DNA of 64,000 nucleotides from contig MU857618.1 in the NCBI GenBank assembly GCA_033296725.1, positions 130,721 through 194,720 on the forward strand, in the 5' to 3' direction. The translations under genes and the position numbers were made by a program. Positions 1-11,019 of the stretch are shown piece by piece. Numbering within the stretch: position 1 is the stretch's first letter; each line of letters begins with the position of its first letter. The DNA is from Corynascus novoguineensis (taxonomy: Eukaryota > Ascomycota > Sordariomycetes > Sordariales > Chaetomiaceae). The notes beneath the pieces are model-generated. The model saw nothing but the letters and a program-made list of their open reading frames with translations, was not told where the DNA came from and did no database searches.

Positions 1-2346
1 TGACGACTCAGGCATTCTCTGTTCCTGCTGTCGCTTGAGCAAAAGAATGATCATTGGGCCGCTTGGAATTGAGTTGGGAAGCACTTCCCCGTTCTGACGG
101 TACAACTCTTCAACACCCGGGCGAGTCTTTCAACAGAACCTTGGGTCGGTCACCTTCGGCACCTCGGGGTCTTTTTGAAGTGACGGGAAGACTGGCCCTT
201 AGAACTCTGGGGGCTTAAAGCCCGGTGCAAGGAGAGAGATTCTGGTTACTCGGGTGGAGGTAAGCCCCCAGCGAGCTTTCGACATGAGAGAAAAGCTGCA
301 GTCGTGTTCTAACCTTCAGCAGAACCTGCTAGAACCGTCAGTTTGGGTATCAACTAAGCCCAAATTTGAGCTCGGCTTGTACACCGATGTGTGGCGATAA
401 CTTTCTTGAACCTCGATGGCCAGGGTCCACATGAGTCTGAAGGTTGGCTTGCTAGCCTCGAAGAATGCGAGTTCGTCCTTCGCTCGTCGATTTGCAAGTA
501 TGCTGTCGATATGTAGAGGATCAAGGATCAGTCGGACGAAGCTCTGAGTTAACCAACTGTCGACGGGATGGATGAAGTCCTCCACCCCAAGGGTAGTGCC
601 CTAGGCTGGCGGCGCGGCAACCGCGGAAAAGTTCCATGTTCTTCGACATTAACCCGCCCCCTCAACACAGGTAAGTGATGCCCAGATTGCATGAGCCGTA
701 ACTTCCATGCATTGGAAATCAACGTCGCGAATCACAGCAATCACAGCGTGCCACACATGCTGAAGTTACGACTTTGCTCGCCAGGTTGGCAACAAACCCG
801 ATATGACACTCGAGGGCCATGCCGTGAGGACTAGCCAGGGGCGAGCGTCCAAACGCTGTTCTGCCTTGAAGTTTCAAGGGTGAGCAGGCCAAGAATGCAA
901 GCAGTCGCCGTCTCGAAGCGCCGGACTATGCCTCCCTCCATGCTCCGGCGTATCTTGACCAAATAGGTCCAGCAAATTTAGTCGGAAGGTTGTGTTGTCC
1001 ACCCCAATATCTGCAGTTCTTGAGCACCACCAGGACCGGTCAGAACGTTCGCCATGCTGCTTCTTGGTTTGAATGGCCAGATACTGGCCACTTAAACACC
1101 AGATCCAGCATGCGCTCACAAGATTGGTCTTTTCACATTGCAGTCAGCCCAAACCAGGCTGCATGGCGGCGGCGATGGGAAGGACAGCTGGTCCCCTCGG
1201 GTCAGATGCGACTCTTGCATGACAGCGGCAAGCCAAACGGTCTCTGGCGCAAAATCAGCAGGGTCATGATTCCCACGAGGCTCGCGTATCTCGCTGCCTG
1301 CCTGTGTCTGCACACGCAAGAGCGGGCGGTTTTGGACCGCTTCGGAAGGGCGGCATCGCAGTTCGCGGCACACGCGGAAATCACAGCCGTGCCATTGCAA
1401 ACTGGCACCTTGCGCTGTCCACGCCAATCCTGCTGTCAATTGATTTCGCATCAAGAGCCGGCGAATACGGAAAGAGAATCGTCTTGCTCCTCACGAGATG
1501 GCCGGAGGAGCGGGCTAGCTTCTCTGCAGTGATGCGTTGGCACTTTGTTTGGTGCGCCCCGGCCCCTGTAAGTGTTGCAGGCTAGCCGTCGTCGCCGGGC
1601 GTGATAGGTCCGAAAAGCCTCATCTGCCCCGCCCGGGACCCTCCCTCAAACGAGGGAAACAAGAAAGCAGCACCAGTCAACAGCGGTGTGCGATGCGGGC
1701 ATGCAGGCCTGACCTATGAGAGGCGCGGAGGGTTTGTGCCAACTCAGCTTGGTCGAATGTGACAGGTCGTGAACACGCAGCCCGGCGCCGCAAAGTGAAG
1801 AATTTCGCTTGCGGATTGGCGAGTCGAGGTGCAGCAAGAACGGCAGAAGCGGGAAGAAGCATTGTGATGAGCAAGCGCCCAGAGTGAGAAGCGGGGCTCG
1901 TAATTATTTGCAATGTCGTTGGCTTGCGAAGGAAGGGTCGACGGGGGACGATGCCCCAGGATTAAAACCCGAGTGCCCCGTCTCTTGCCCAACCACCTGC
2001 TCTTTCCCTGAAAACTTCCAACCAGAGCCCAACGACCCGCCGACATTCCTGCCCAACACGCAACTACCCGATTGGGAACTTTGCTCTCTTGCTCTTGCAC
2101 TTTGCTCCCTTCTTATACGCCAATTCACCGCTCCTCCTCGCCTCCCGCCTCTTTCATTGCAGGCCACTTTTAACGCAATTTCATCGTTACGCCCCAAGGA
2201 TTCATCTGTTGTACGGCAACATCTTGTTCTGCAGCACGACATCAATTCACCCCAAGGATTTCCATCTGCCACAAGGATTCGGATACACGGGAGCCCCCGT
2301 TGCTGTCCTGCGGATTCTGAGCAATCAGTTTGCTCTTGAACCTGGA
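1..2346. other. 5' intergenic region, no gene supported
   Basis: I find no convincing gene in this stretch. The open frames are short, overlap on both strands, lack recognisable domains and cannot be joined by splice sites into a longer protein. The part from about 1960 to 2340 is pyrimidine-rich, as promoter and leader sequences of filamentous fungi often are, and probably belongs to the C2H2 gene downstream. The end of a gene lying off the left edge cannot be excluded, for example in the minus-strand frame at 316-585, but nothing in it is recognisable. Confidence 0.5.
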
Positions 2347-2648
2347 ATGACTGCCATGGTTATGCCCCGGACTGAGACCATGCCTGGCTACAATCATATT
2401 GAACTGGACGAGGTTCACACCCCCTCGAGGTATTTTGCTTTGCTTTCATTTTGTATTGGGAGGTCCATTGTGCTTTTGCGCGTTTTTCATGATTCCGTTT
2501 TTCCTTTGTTTCGAACACCAGCCGCCTCAGTGAGGAAGGCAAGAAGGGACATCCAGGACCAATTCCGCCAAGGGACATCCACAAGGGAGCCGTTGAAGGA
2601 CTATGCGCTGCATTTCCAGGAGCCTCTTTTTGCCGGACACATTCCTAA
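2347..2648 (+). promoter_or_regulatory. putative spliced upstream ORF (69 aa) in the C2H2 gene leader
   Basis: An ATG at 2347 opens a frame that, with an intron at 2430-2521 (GTATTT...CAG), would encode 69 residues ending at TAA 2646-2648. The exon parts look peptide-like, with several Met codons near the start. It lies upstream of a strong donor (GTAAGTATAA at 2785) that probably begins a leader intron of the C2H2 gene. I read it as a uORF or a coding-like leader exon. It ends in a stop, so it cannot simply be an N-terminal extension of the main protein. Confidence 0.3.
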
Positions 2649-2784
2649 GGACTGCCGAAGGACTCTTCCCTACGGAGACGACTCGTCCGAGTCGTGGACA
2701 AGAACAACGAATGAGTCAAATGGCTCGGAAGTTGTTTCTTGAAAAAGTTTTTGTCATAATCCTGCTCCATATCGAGCCTCCACG

Positions 2785-3446
2785 GTAAGTATAACCCGCC
2801 AATTTTCTACAACGGACCATGACGAGATCGGCCCGGGATGTTCTTTATTCCATGGATGCTATCACATTTGCCTCGGACCACACATCAGCCACGGATCGTC
2901 GACGACTTGGGATATCTCTAATGGAAGTTTCTCGTTTTAAGCCCGGCTTGCTTTTCCCAGGATAAAGGACCCTTCAGCAGACTAGAGTGTGTTCATACTC
3001 AAATCGCCTGGATTCGACTCTTCAAGCTGGATTGCCTTTTGCTTGAGTGATCAGCCTCGCTCCAAGCCAACGATGTCTGGATTACAATCGACTTTGACGA
3101 TTATTCAATCTTGTGGACGCTGTCCATGCCCAGGTGGTTTATGACCGGAGAAGTCTTGTTCAGAAGGACGACACTTGCCGACATTACCCTGGTTACCGCA
3201 TTCCGAAAGGCTCCTCGCTGAGCTTTTCACATTTGTTCCCTTCTGGATGCCTCCTGGATCGTATCAGCATATTTTACATCGCTCCGTTAAGAATGGAAAA
3301 CCCATGACATGGCCGGATTCTTTTGGCTCCATGCCAATTTTTTCATGTCGTTTTGTCTTGCCTGGGACTTGACATGCGCTCAGTTTGGTTTGTAGCCGCC
3401 CCCTAGAGCACCGTAAGATCTCTGAACTAACGTAGCCCCCGCACAG
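2785..3446 (+). other. putative 5'-UTR intron of the C2H2 gene
   Basis: A consensus donor GTAAGT lies at 2785 and a branch point plus acceptor (CTAAC then GCACAG) ends at 3446, giving a 662-nt intron just before the C2H2 coding region. A second branch/acceptor pair (CTAAC then CTCAG, ending at 3544) lies inside the first codons of the longest reading frame. If that one is used, the start codon would move to 3570. Transcript data would decide. Confidence 0.4.
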
Positions 3447-3465
3447 GAACAAAGTTGTGCCACTG

Positions 3466-3492
3466 ATGCCTTTTCCTTGGTTCTCTAAATAA
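3466..3492 (+). promoter_or_regulatory. 8-codon uORF directly upstream of the C2H2 start
   Basis: ATG at 3466 opens an eight-residue frame closed by TAA at 3490-3492, eight bases before the ATG at 3501. If the leader is spliced at 3446, this is the first AUG met by a ribosome in the last leader exon. It could lower initiation at 3501 or favour reinitiation at 3570. Confidence 0.4.
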
Positions 3493-3500
3493 ACAAACAC

Positions 3501-5345
3501 ATGACGCCGAATAAGTGGTTGAACAGCACACTAACTCTACTCAGCGACTACAGCTTTGCTCAGCCCAACATGCTTGCTTCCAATGCTTCCGGGATGTTTT
3601 CCTATTGTCAAACAGGACCAGCGGACCTAACGGGTTCGTCCTGGGATGCGACAGTTGAAGGACCACAGAACTTCCCTGAGTTTGCAGATGCCGCGGACTA
3701 CTACGCTGGAGAAGCTGAGGATTTTGTTCTGCCCTTTGGCCAAAACACGCCCAAGCCGGACCATCTGGATGCCGCGGATGACTTTCAAGCCAAATGGGCG
3801 CCTGCCGTCTCAGTCGAGAGCAAGGCTCTGAAGGCGGAGCCCATGCGGAGAGGGACTTCACGCAGCTCGACGGGGAGCCACAAGCACAGGAGCACCAAGG
3901 TCTCCAGTCAATCAGCCAAGAAGAGCCGCTCAAGAGTTCAGAGCATTCTGTCTCAGGCTTCTTCGCAGATGTCAAAGCTTGACATGTCAGGTAGTGCGTC
4001 AGCCTATGCTCATGGCCGCATCATGGACGTTCAGCAGTACCTAGCTCAGGACCTGGATACTCTTTCTGTCTCGCCCCAAGTAGATGGCGCTGCTTTCTAC
4101 CCCGGGCTTGTTGGTTTTGCGGATGGACTTCCTTATTCTGGCGACCTTGGCGCTGCCATGGCCCAGCATGTGAATCCTCAGGTTTTTGATGCTGGCCTCA
4201 TGGCCGCCTCGCCGCATTCTTGGGGCTCGCTGAGCCCCGTTGACTCGCGGTTGTCTTCTCCCGGAATTCAGGATGGATCAGACGACCTTTGGTCCGCAGC
4301 GCCCTCTGCATCTTCTCCAGGGGACAGCCAGAACTCGAACTCGCCGGCGCTGCCAGGCCAATCACCCAGGTGAGCTGCGATGCGCAACATGTTCCGAAAC
4401 GCCGTTTCTTAACACATTTTGGTGCTACAGGATGAGCCGCAAACTGGATGCTTCGCAATATGTCAGCTCCAATGACGTGCAAGGACAGATGATGCCCACC
4501 ATGGGAGAGGATGGTTTTACCCTTCCCAATGCTGCTTTCGGCTCTCGTCGCCTCAGCGGCGAAGGCGAGTCTGCACGGGACCATTACCTCTACAAGAATG
4601 CCTTTCCCCACGCGGACGGCCTGTTTCACTGCCCATGGGAGGGCCAGGCCAGCTGCAACCACAAGCCCGAGAAGCTCAAGTGCAACTACGAGTATGGACA
4701 ACTGCCCCTCTTCACCTTCGAGATGTCACTAATCACAAGAACAGCAAATTCGTGGATTCTCACCTTAAGCCCTACCGTTGCAAGGTTGAGGGCTGCCAGA
4801 ATGCTCGTTTCTCCTCTACTGCCTGCTTGCTTCGCCATGAGCGCGAGGCCCATGCCATGCACGGCCACGGCGAGAAGCCTTACCTTTGCACCTACGATGG
4901 GTGTGAGCGCTCCATCGCCGGCCACGGATTCCCCCGCCAATGGAACCTGAGGGACCACATGAGGCGCGTGCACAACGACAACGGCACCTCTGCCCAGCCG
5001 GCCTCCCCCCCTTCGGGCGCTGCCAGCACGTCTAGGGGACGGAAGAGGAAGAGCGACGGCCCGGAAAAGTCGACCAGCCAGGAGAAGTCGAGCTCGAAGA
5101 AGTCGTCCAAGGCTGTGGTGGAGGCGGAGGCCCCCGCTCCGAAGCAGCCCGAGGTCGTCGCTCACCCCGAGCTCGACCAGTGGTACGAGCACCAGAAGGC
5201 GCTGCAGTCCTTCATCCAGGGTTGCGCGCAGCCGGATGACCCCCAAACCCTTCAGTACATCAAGGATGCTCAAAAGCACCTCAGCGCCATGGGAAAGATC
5301 TCGCACGGCCTCGTCCAGGGAACCCGCCGCTCGTGGACCGGTTGA
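3501..5345 (+). CDS. C2H2 zinc-finger transcription factor
   Basis: Three exons, 3501-4369, 4431-4691 and 4745-5345, give a 576-residue protein; both introns (61 and 53 nt) keep frame. The N-terminal 350 residues are low-complexity Ser/Ala-rich. Residues about 355-455 hold clustered Cys/His motifs: an irregular Cys/His-rich segment that spans the second intron, a finger with the HEREAH signature, and a finger ending HMRRVH. A basic Lys/Ser-rich segment like a nuclear signal follows. This arrangement occurs in a widespread fungal regulator family that includes developmental factors; a Con7-type identity is possible but I cannot confirm it. An in-frame TAA at 3486-3488 blocks extension upstream. 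The alternative start at 3570 is in frame and is favoured if the acceptor at 3544 is used. Role: nuclear DNA-binding regulator; targets unknown. Confidence 0.85.
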
Positions 5346-6479
5346 ATTCTCTACTGCTGACGGACATTCGCTGTTCTGGCGCGCGCGCCGACAAGCGGCT
5401 GATTCGTTTCAGGCAAGCATGGACGCGTTCACTGTCTGAACACGCTGTGTCAGATGAGCCAAGTCTGCAAGTGCAGAGTTCCGTGCTGCCCGGGACTTCC
5501 CTTTGGGAACGCCCGTTGGATAGCGAGGACTAAATTCCCGGCGGCCTTCTCCACGGTCTTGCGCCCAAACCGGGCGTCAGCCGTTCCTCCAGGATGAGAT
5601 GTCGAGCCGCGGCCGACACCCAACATCCATCCGATCCGAGATGTAACCATTACATTTAAGATTCGAGACCTTGAGCGCACCGGCAAAGGAGACTTCGCTT
5701 GAAGCTGCCGTGCTGCTGCTCCTGGTTGATGTGGGCTGGGATGTCATATTTGACAGTGAGGGAAAGTGGAAAAAGAGGTAGCATAGATTGGGACCATAAA
5801 GTGGATCCCTAGAGGCGCAACTCCGTCTAACGTTACGGAGCAATTGGGAGGAAGGCTACAGGTTATGACTTATGACTGATGACTTTTCAAAACTTCTTTT
5901 GACTTCTTGGCTCTGGTCTTGGAATATCTGGATTGTAGTTAGACAGTTTTGGCAACACACTTTTGGTTTCGTTGATCTTATGGGTTTCCAATAGGGCGCG
6001 GCGCTGGGTGGTAGAAAGGATATTGTAGCCTCAAGGCAGCATTAAGAACAAAAACATGTTTCTTTGAATGGGACTTCTTTCTCATGAGCTTAGTACTTAC
6101 TTTGTGCAAGGCATATTGAGCTGCGCGCGGAGATGCTAAATGCGGCAGCCTCGAACGGATAGGGGGTTGACTTGTGCGATGAAAATGTCGATCAAGTGAG
6201 GTGTGTAATGAATGACATGAACTGAAACCCCCCTTTCACCCCTCCGAACTCAACTTCCCAACCACAATATATCCACCGCCTCCTATACTTCTGTGTTCCT
6301 TGTTTATCTCCTTTGTTTTTTGCCCTGTTGACCAAATCCTGTTCCTACCTCCTCTCCACCTCCCTTCTTCGAGCAAACGAGTGACTGTCCGTGATAAGTC
6401 AACGGTGCTTACTTTCAAAACCCCCATCCCCAGGGGTAGCCTAATTCTGTCCCCTTCATTTATTCATGTACCTACTCAC
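5346..6479. other. convergent 3' flanks, no gene
   Basis: This is the tail-to-tail space between the C2H2 gene and the isochorismatase-family gene. Open frames are short and unrelated to known domains. It presumably holds both 3' UTRs and terminators. I see no repeat or RNA gene in it. Confidence 0.6.
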
Positions 6480-7667
6480 TCAGTTGGGGAGCAGGTCCTC
6501 GCCGGGAATGAGCTCGCCATTTTGCATGGCAGCGCGGTGGGCGCGGGCGACCATGCCATAGGCGGGCAGGTAGCGGTTCAGCCAGGGGAGCAGGGTGGTG
6601 GAGCCGACGGGGGCTCCGATGTCCTCGCGCCAGTCGCGCATCAGGTCGCCAACGATGGCGAAAAGCGAGACCACGTTGACTCCCGCGCGGAGGAGTTGGT
6701 CGTTGGCGATGTCACGCACCTTGGTTGTTTGGTTGGTTGATTAGCGATGGAGGTTTGGTTTGGTTGGTCAGTGGGCGTCTATTTGTGCTTGGTAGACAAA
6801 CGGACGGACGGTCCAAGTGGCGTGGGTGGATGGAATATTGAGAGGTAGGACAAGGGAAGAGTTGCAGAAGGGATGGGGGAGCTGACTTCCTTGCTGGTGG
6901 TACCACTCGCCTCGATGTTGGCCCAAACAGAATAGCCCTCAGCACGAAGGGAGCGAGCGAGGAAAGCAGTGCCTGAATTTCCCCCCCTCATGGATAAGTT
7001 TCTTCTTCTAGGGCACAGACATAAACAGGGAGAGAGTACATACAGACATCAGTGACGATACCGGCGAGAATGATCTGAGTGCGGTTGGTGGCCTTGATGG
7101 CGGCGCGAAAGTCAGCGTTGTCCCAGGCGTCAACCTCGCCTTGGCGCTTGATTAGAGGCGCATCGGGGTACATGTCGAGAATTTCCTGGGGCATGGGGCC
7201 GTTGGGACCTGGAGATGGGATCAGTGGGTGGGAGACATGGAGGAGAATCAGAGAGACGGACCGGTCTCGGCAGAGGTGGTCATGACGACGGGAAGATCTG
7301 TGAAGGCAGTGGCGAGGGCGGAGTGGGCAATCATGCTGTTCCAGAAGAGGTTGGCATCTGGAAAGGTCAGTAGCGTCGTGGTGAAGGGAGGTGGGCCGTC
7401 ATGTACTGTACATACCCCAGTCGCGAGCCAAGCTGAAGAGACCCTCTTGGAAGTCGACAATCACGAGCACCTGGGCGAGTCAGCGAGCATTATTGGTGAA
7501 GAGGACGAGAGCCGAACAGCGTTGTTAACGTCGAGCCTCTCCCAGGGGAATTCTGCGCCTAGGTTAGCAGGGGGCTGTTGCGAATAATAGTCCTGGCACT
7601 CCTCACTGTCTGCCACGGCGGCTGGGGCCATGAGGCTAGCGGACAGAAGCGCGGTCATAAGTCTCAT
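6480..7667 (-). CDS. isochorismatase-family hydrolase with N-terminal signal peptide
   Basis: Six exons on the minus strand, 7667-7518, 7470-7416, 7357-7262, 7208-7044, 6972-6887 and 6719-6480, encode 263 residues. The phase is kept across all five introns, although three donors are weak (GTTCGG, GTCCGT, GTCAGC). After a hydrophobic leader of about 19 residues the protein shows the cysteine-hydrolase fold. It has LVIVDFQ with the catalytic Asp, a Lys in the LIKRQG segment, and the nucleophile Cys in IVTDVC, which is split by an intron. The family includes isochorismatases, nicotinamidases and YcaC-like hydrolases; the substrate here is not evident. The leader suggests secretion, which is less usual for the family, but a mitochondrial or false signal is possible. 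Confidence 0.85.
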
Positions 7668-9138
7668 GTTGACGGGTGGTTGAGCGGGCAACTGTTGAGT
7701 AAACTTGTGATTCTGGAGGCTTCTTCTCTGATGTAGGTATCCGAGAAGCAGAATACACGTCTCTCCAACGGCTTTTATATACATGGTCCTTGGGCTCAAC
7801 ATGTCTCGATCTCAACTCACAACCTTCACAGCGACATGACCGAGTCGAACATAGCCGTCCAAAATCCGTCTCACCGGCGGCGATCTCGGTCGAATAGTCA
7901 GACCTCCTCTTGGCCATCCAGCCATACAACCCCGCTACCGCACAGCTCAGAGCCCGCTGCCAAAGGGTAGCTCAGCATTGGCTAATCATTGTTCAACGTC
8001 TCGAGTGGGATCCTAGGTTGCCTCGAGGTAGTAGTTGATATGGAACACGCTGCAGCCATACAGCGCGAGCCCACCCTTACCGATGCGGGATCGTTCTCCG
8101 TTGCTTGAGCCATCGCCGGTTTCGCCTACGAAGCGTTGGAGGTGCAATGGATGGAGGCGCGCAGAAAGGCGGGCGACGACGTTGGGCTAAACCCCCCACA
8201 TGGGGCTTGGCGCGTGGGGTTCAGTCAGCAATGTTCAGCAATTGCCAAGCATTGCAAATGCTCCCAAATGGTGAGTGGCAAATTACTCTGAGAAACAATA
8301 TGCAGCATGCTCAGAGATTGCTGATTCAGCGAACCGTTCCGTTCCGCGCACTAGCGTGGAGATCTGCAATTTGCATCGGAATACAGGCACGTGGCAGGGT
8401 TCCTGAAGAGATCGTTGACATCAGAACAATGAATAGCCTGTTAGATAAGGATCCCTTGTGACTACTGTAAGTAGAATAAGTCACGATTCTATAAGAGAGG
8501 GGAGCTGCGCGCCTTCTACCTCAAGTAATGTGGACCTAACTCGTCCATACCATTGATCGACCTGATTCAGGTACGCTGGTCTGCGGTGAACAATCCAAGC
8601 CAGGGCTTTCTGTCTTACCCTGCCGGAGACGAAACCGACCGTTACGGCTCCACAGATCGTCCATTGACGATCTGCCCGTTGCTGTCAAGAGCATGCCAAA
8701 CGCCGTCAATGGCGGGAAAATAACCTTAGTGTAGGGCTGATAGCCAAAAAAAAACTAAAAAAAAAAAAAATAAATAACCGGATCCGTGTCGTTTCTCAGC
8801 ATGAATATTTCTTTGCGAGTTTCTCCAGTAGTCTGTTTTCGCCCTGCCGACATGCCCAAAGAGTAGCTTTCGAGTCAATCGCCAAGTTGCGGCTGTGCAA
8901 ATGATGCGACGATGTGACAGCTCCCTGAAACGCTTTCAGCGACTTTCAGCTTGGCCCTCGTCGACCGAAGCTTCACCTTCGCGTCGATCGAGCCCAAGCG
9001 CCCAGCGGCGGGATGCACGCTGCCAGAACAATTTTTCTTGGAGCTTGTTTGGGAGGGGAACGGCTTTGAAACGAGCATTCAAGGTTTTGGGTCAAACAGA
9101 TACCTTAGAGGTTCGGATAGTCGAGTCAGTCTGGCACG

Positions 9139-9170
9139 GATCCAGCGATCCAACGATCCAACGATCCAAC
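9139..9170. repeat. 8-bp tandem repeat, four copies
   Basis: Four head-to-tail copies of GATCCARC (first copy GATCCAGC, then three of GATCCAAC) lie about 250 bp upstream of the SET-domain gene start. Confidence 0.85.
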
Positions 9171-9188
9171 GTGGCAACCGGTTGCCAC
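9171..9188. promoter_or_regulatory. perfect 18-bp palindrome upstream of the SET-domain gene
   Basis: GTGGCAACCGGTTGCCAC reads identically on both strands, centred on ACCGGT. It directly abuts the tandem repeat and lies 231 bp before the SET-domain start codon. A perfect palindrome of this length suits a dimeric DNA-binding protein; no known factor is assigned. Confidence 0.5.
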
Positions 9189-9418
9189 TAGACTCGCTTG
9201 GAGCTAGCCTCTGAAGTTGACGAGATCTGTCGAAACTCCAATTTCGCGATCCTTCGGCATGTCTATCCGCTTCTCCAAGAAACACACTTAATAATCTGCA
9301 CAAATTTTAAACAAGGCTCGAGTTCTGCTGTGCTCTTTGCAGCGTTGTCCAGTGGGCACTGTCAAGTTGCGGGGTTCCCCTTGACTATCGACATCTTGTT
9401 TCAATTTCAACATTTACT

Positions 9419-10636
9419 ATGAGAACATCGTTAGCTCTCCTGTTTTCTATCAGGCCACTCCTAGCCTACGGAAATTTTGGACAGGCGGAAATATGTGGCC
9501 TCGAAGCGTCACTGATACCTGGTGGCTCAGTTTGCGTCGCTGACCAAAAATACCTGGCGGTAAGGGTCCACGATACCCTCATTGGGGCTTCTAATACTTA
9601 AAATTCAGCAGTGCCAGAACGGCAAATGTGATGAGTCACGGCGACATGTCTGGACACGCTCATCACCGTGTCTCCGAGGCCGCCATGCAGAGCAGCCAAT
9701 ATGCGTCTTCACAGACACAACCTTCGCAGAGGGCAGAGGCATATCGCTGGTCACAACGCCTACAAGAGCGGACTATCTTGCCTCAAAACCGTCCTTCACC
9801 GACCCCGAAACGGTCCACGGCATCAACCAGGACCTCAACCGGACCGTTCCCGCCAGCTACGAGATGCGCCACATCCCCGGCAAGGGCATGGGCCTGATCG
9901 CCACCTCCCATATCCGCCGCGGCGACTTGATCATAGCCAACACACCCTCCCTCATGATCGACTACCGCGCCTTTAACGAGCTCACCAAACCCCAGTACAT
10001 GTTTCTCCAGGCCGCCGCCGTCGCCCACCTGCCCCCCGCCCACGCGGCCCACCTCCTCGCCCTCTCCGCTCACGTCACCGATACTTCCCACCTTACGCGC
10101 GAAGAATTGGTTGATAAAATATCTGCTACCAACGGCTTCGACATTGACCCGGACGACGAGGACCCTGACCGTATGTTATTCCACTATCTTTTCTCACCTT
10201 GATTCCCTGGCGAAGGATGCCTTCCTTGTACAAATGGGAAAGAGCAACACCAGAGCTAACACAACGTGTCACTGGAAATTAGAGCATCACAGCTTCTTCG
10301 TGCTCTTTCCCGAGATCGCGCGCATGAACCACGATTGCCGGCCCAACGCCGAGTACCGGTGGGAAGGCAGTGCCGAGCAGCGGCTGGCCCAGTCGGTTCG
10401 CGCGGTCCGCGACATCTCCCCGGGCGAGGAGATCACGCTGAGCTACATCGACCCGCTCCTTTCGGGCGGTCGGGCCGCGCGCATGGCCCGCCTGCGCCGC
10501 AACTGGGGGTTCGAGTGCGCCTGCCCACTGTGCACGCTCGAGCCGGCAGCGCGGGCCGACGAGTCTGACCGTCGGATCGCGCAGATTGCCAACATCAAAG
10601 GGGAGCTGGCTGTTTGGGAGGTAGAGGATAGTGATA

Positions 10637-10667
<31 letters not shown>

Positions 10668-11019
10668 CGACGACGAAGAAGGAGAAATTGAGAAGGGTGG
10701 GCAGGAGGTGGAAGAAAGGGAAGGGAAAGGGGTAGGGATCAAGGGGAGAACGGGCAAGGCGTGCCCCGCTCTGGCTGAGCTGCTAATCGCGCTGTACGAG
10801 TTGGAGAGGCTATGGGGGATGGTGCACGAGGCATACATGCTGGCGGCGCTCGAGTACAGCGGCGTCGGGGACGCCTGGACGGCGGTCAAATACGCGAGGT
10901 TGGGGTTGGAGTATGGGATCCCCATGCTGGGGGAAACGGACGAGGACGTACAGGACATGATGGAGCTGGCCGAGGACCCGTGGCGCCATTGGAGCTGGAA
11001 AAGGAGGGTGGAAAGCTGA
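9419..11019 (+). CDS. SET-domain protein with N-terminal signal sequence
   Basis: Three exons, 9419-9559, 9609-10170 and 10283-11019, encode 479 residues. The start is the first ATG; residues 1-17 form a hydrophobic leader. A Cys-containing region and a RGISLVTT motif precede the SET domain, which runs from about residue 131 to 300. Visible motifs are GKGMGL near 138, RMNHDC near 249-253 (the N-H-x-C S-adenosylmethionine pocket motif), GEEITLSYID near 285, and a Cys-rich post-SET-like CACPLC. A run of Asp encoded by a GAT/GAC repeat starts near residue 354. The layout fits the fungal SET5/SMYD-like family. The expected activity is protein-lysine methylation, but a leader peptide would place it in the secretory route, where its substrate is unclear. 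Confidence 0.85.
10639..10677 (+). repeat. GAT/GAC trinucleotide repeat in the SET-domain gene
   Basis: Nine GAT codons are followed by three GAC codons and GAA, encoding an acidic tract starting near residue 354. It is an in-frame microsatellite, so its length may vary between strains. Confidence 0.9.

Larger units (their letters stand above)
7668..9418. other. intergenic region with A-rich tract and short repeats
   Basis: This is the divergent space between the isochorismatase-family gene (-) and the SET-domain gene (+). It contains an A-rich stretch at about 8745-8777, and an 8-bp tandem repeat followed by an 18-bp palindrome at 9139-9188 (listed separately). The frame at 8105-8461 lacks any domain and I regard it as chance. 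Confidence 0.55.

Noticed and set aside
1116..1532. Overlapping frames on both strands near the left edge
   Set aside because: The frames mirror each other on opposite strands, with no motif or splice structure that favours either.
8105..8461. 118-residue plus-strand frame upstream of the SET-domain gene
   Set aside because: No domain, poor composition, and no splice links; likely non-coding.
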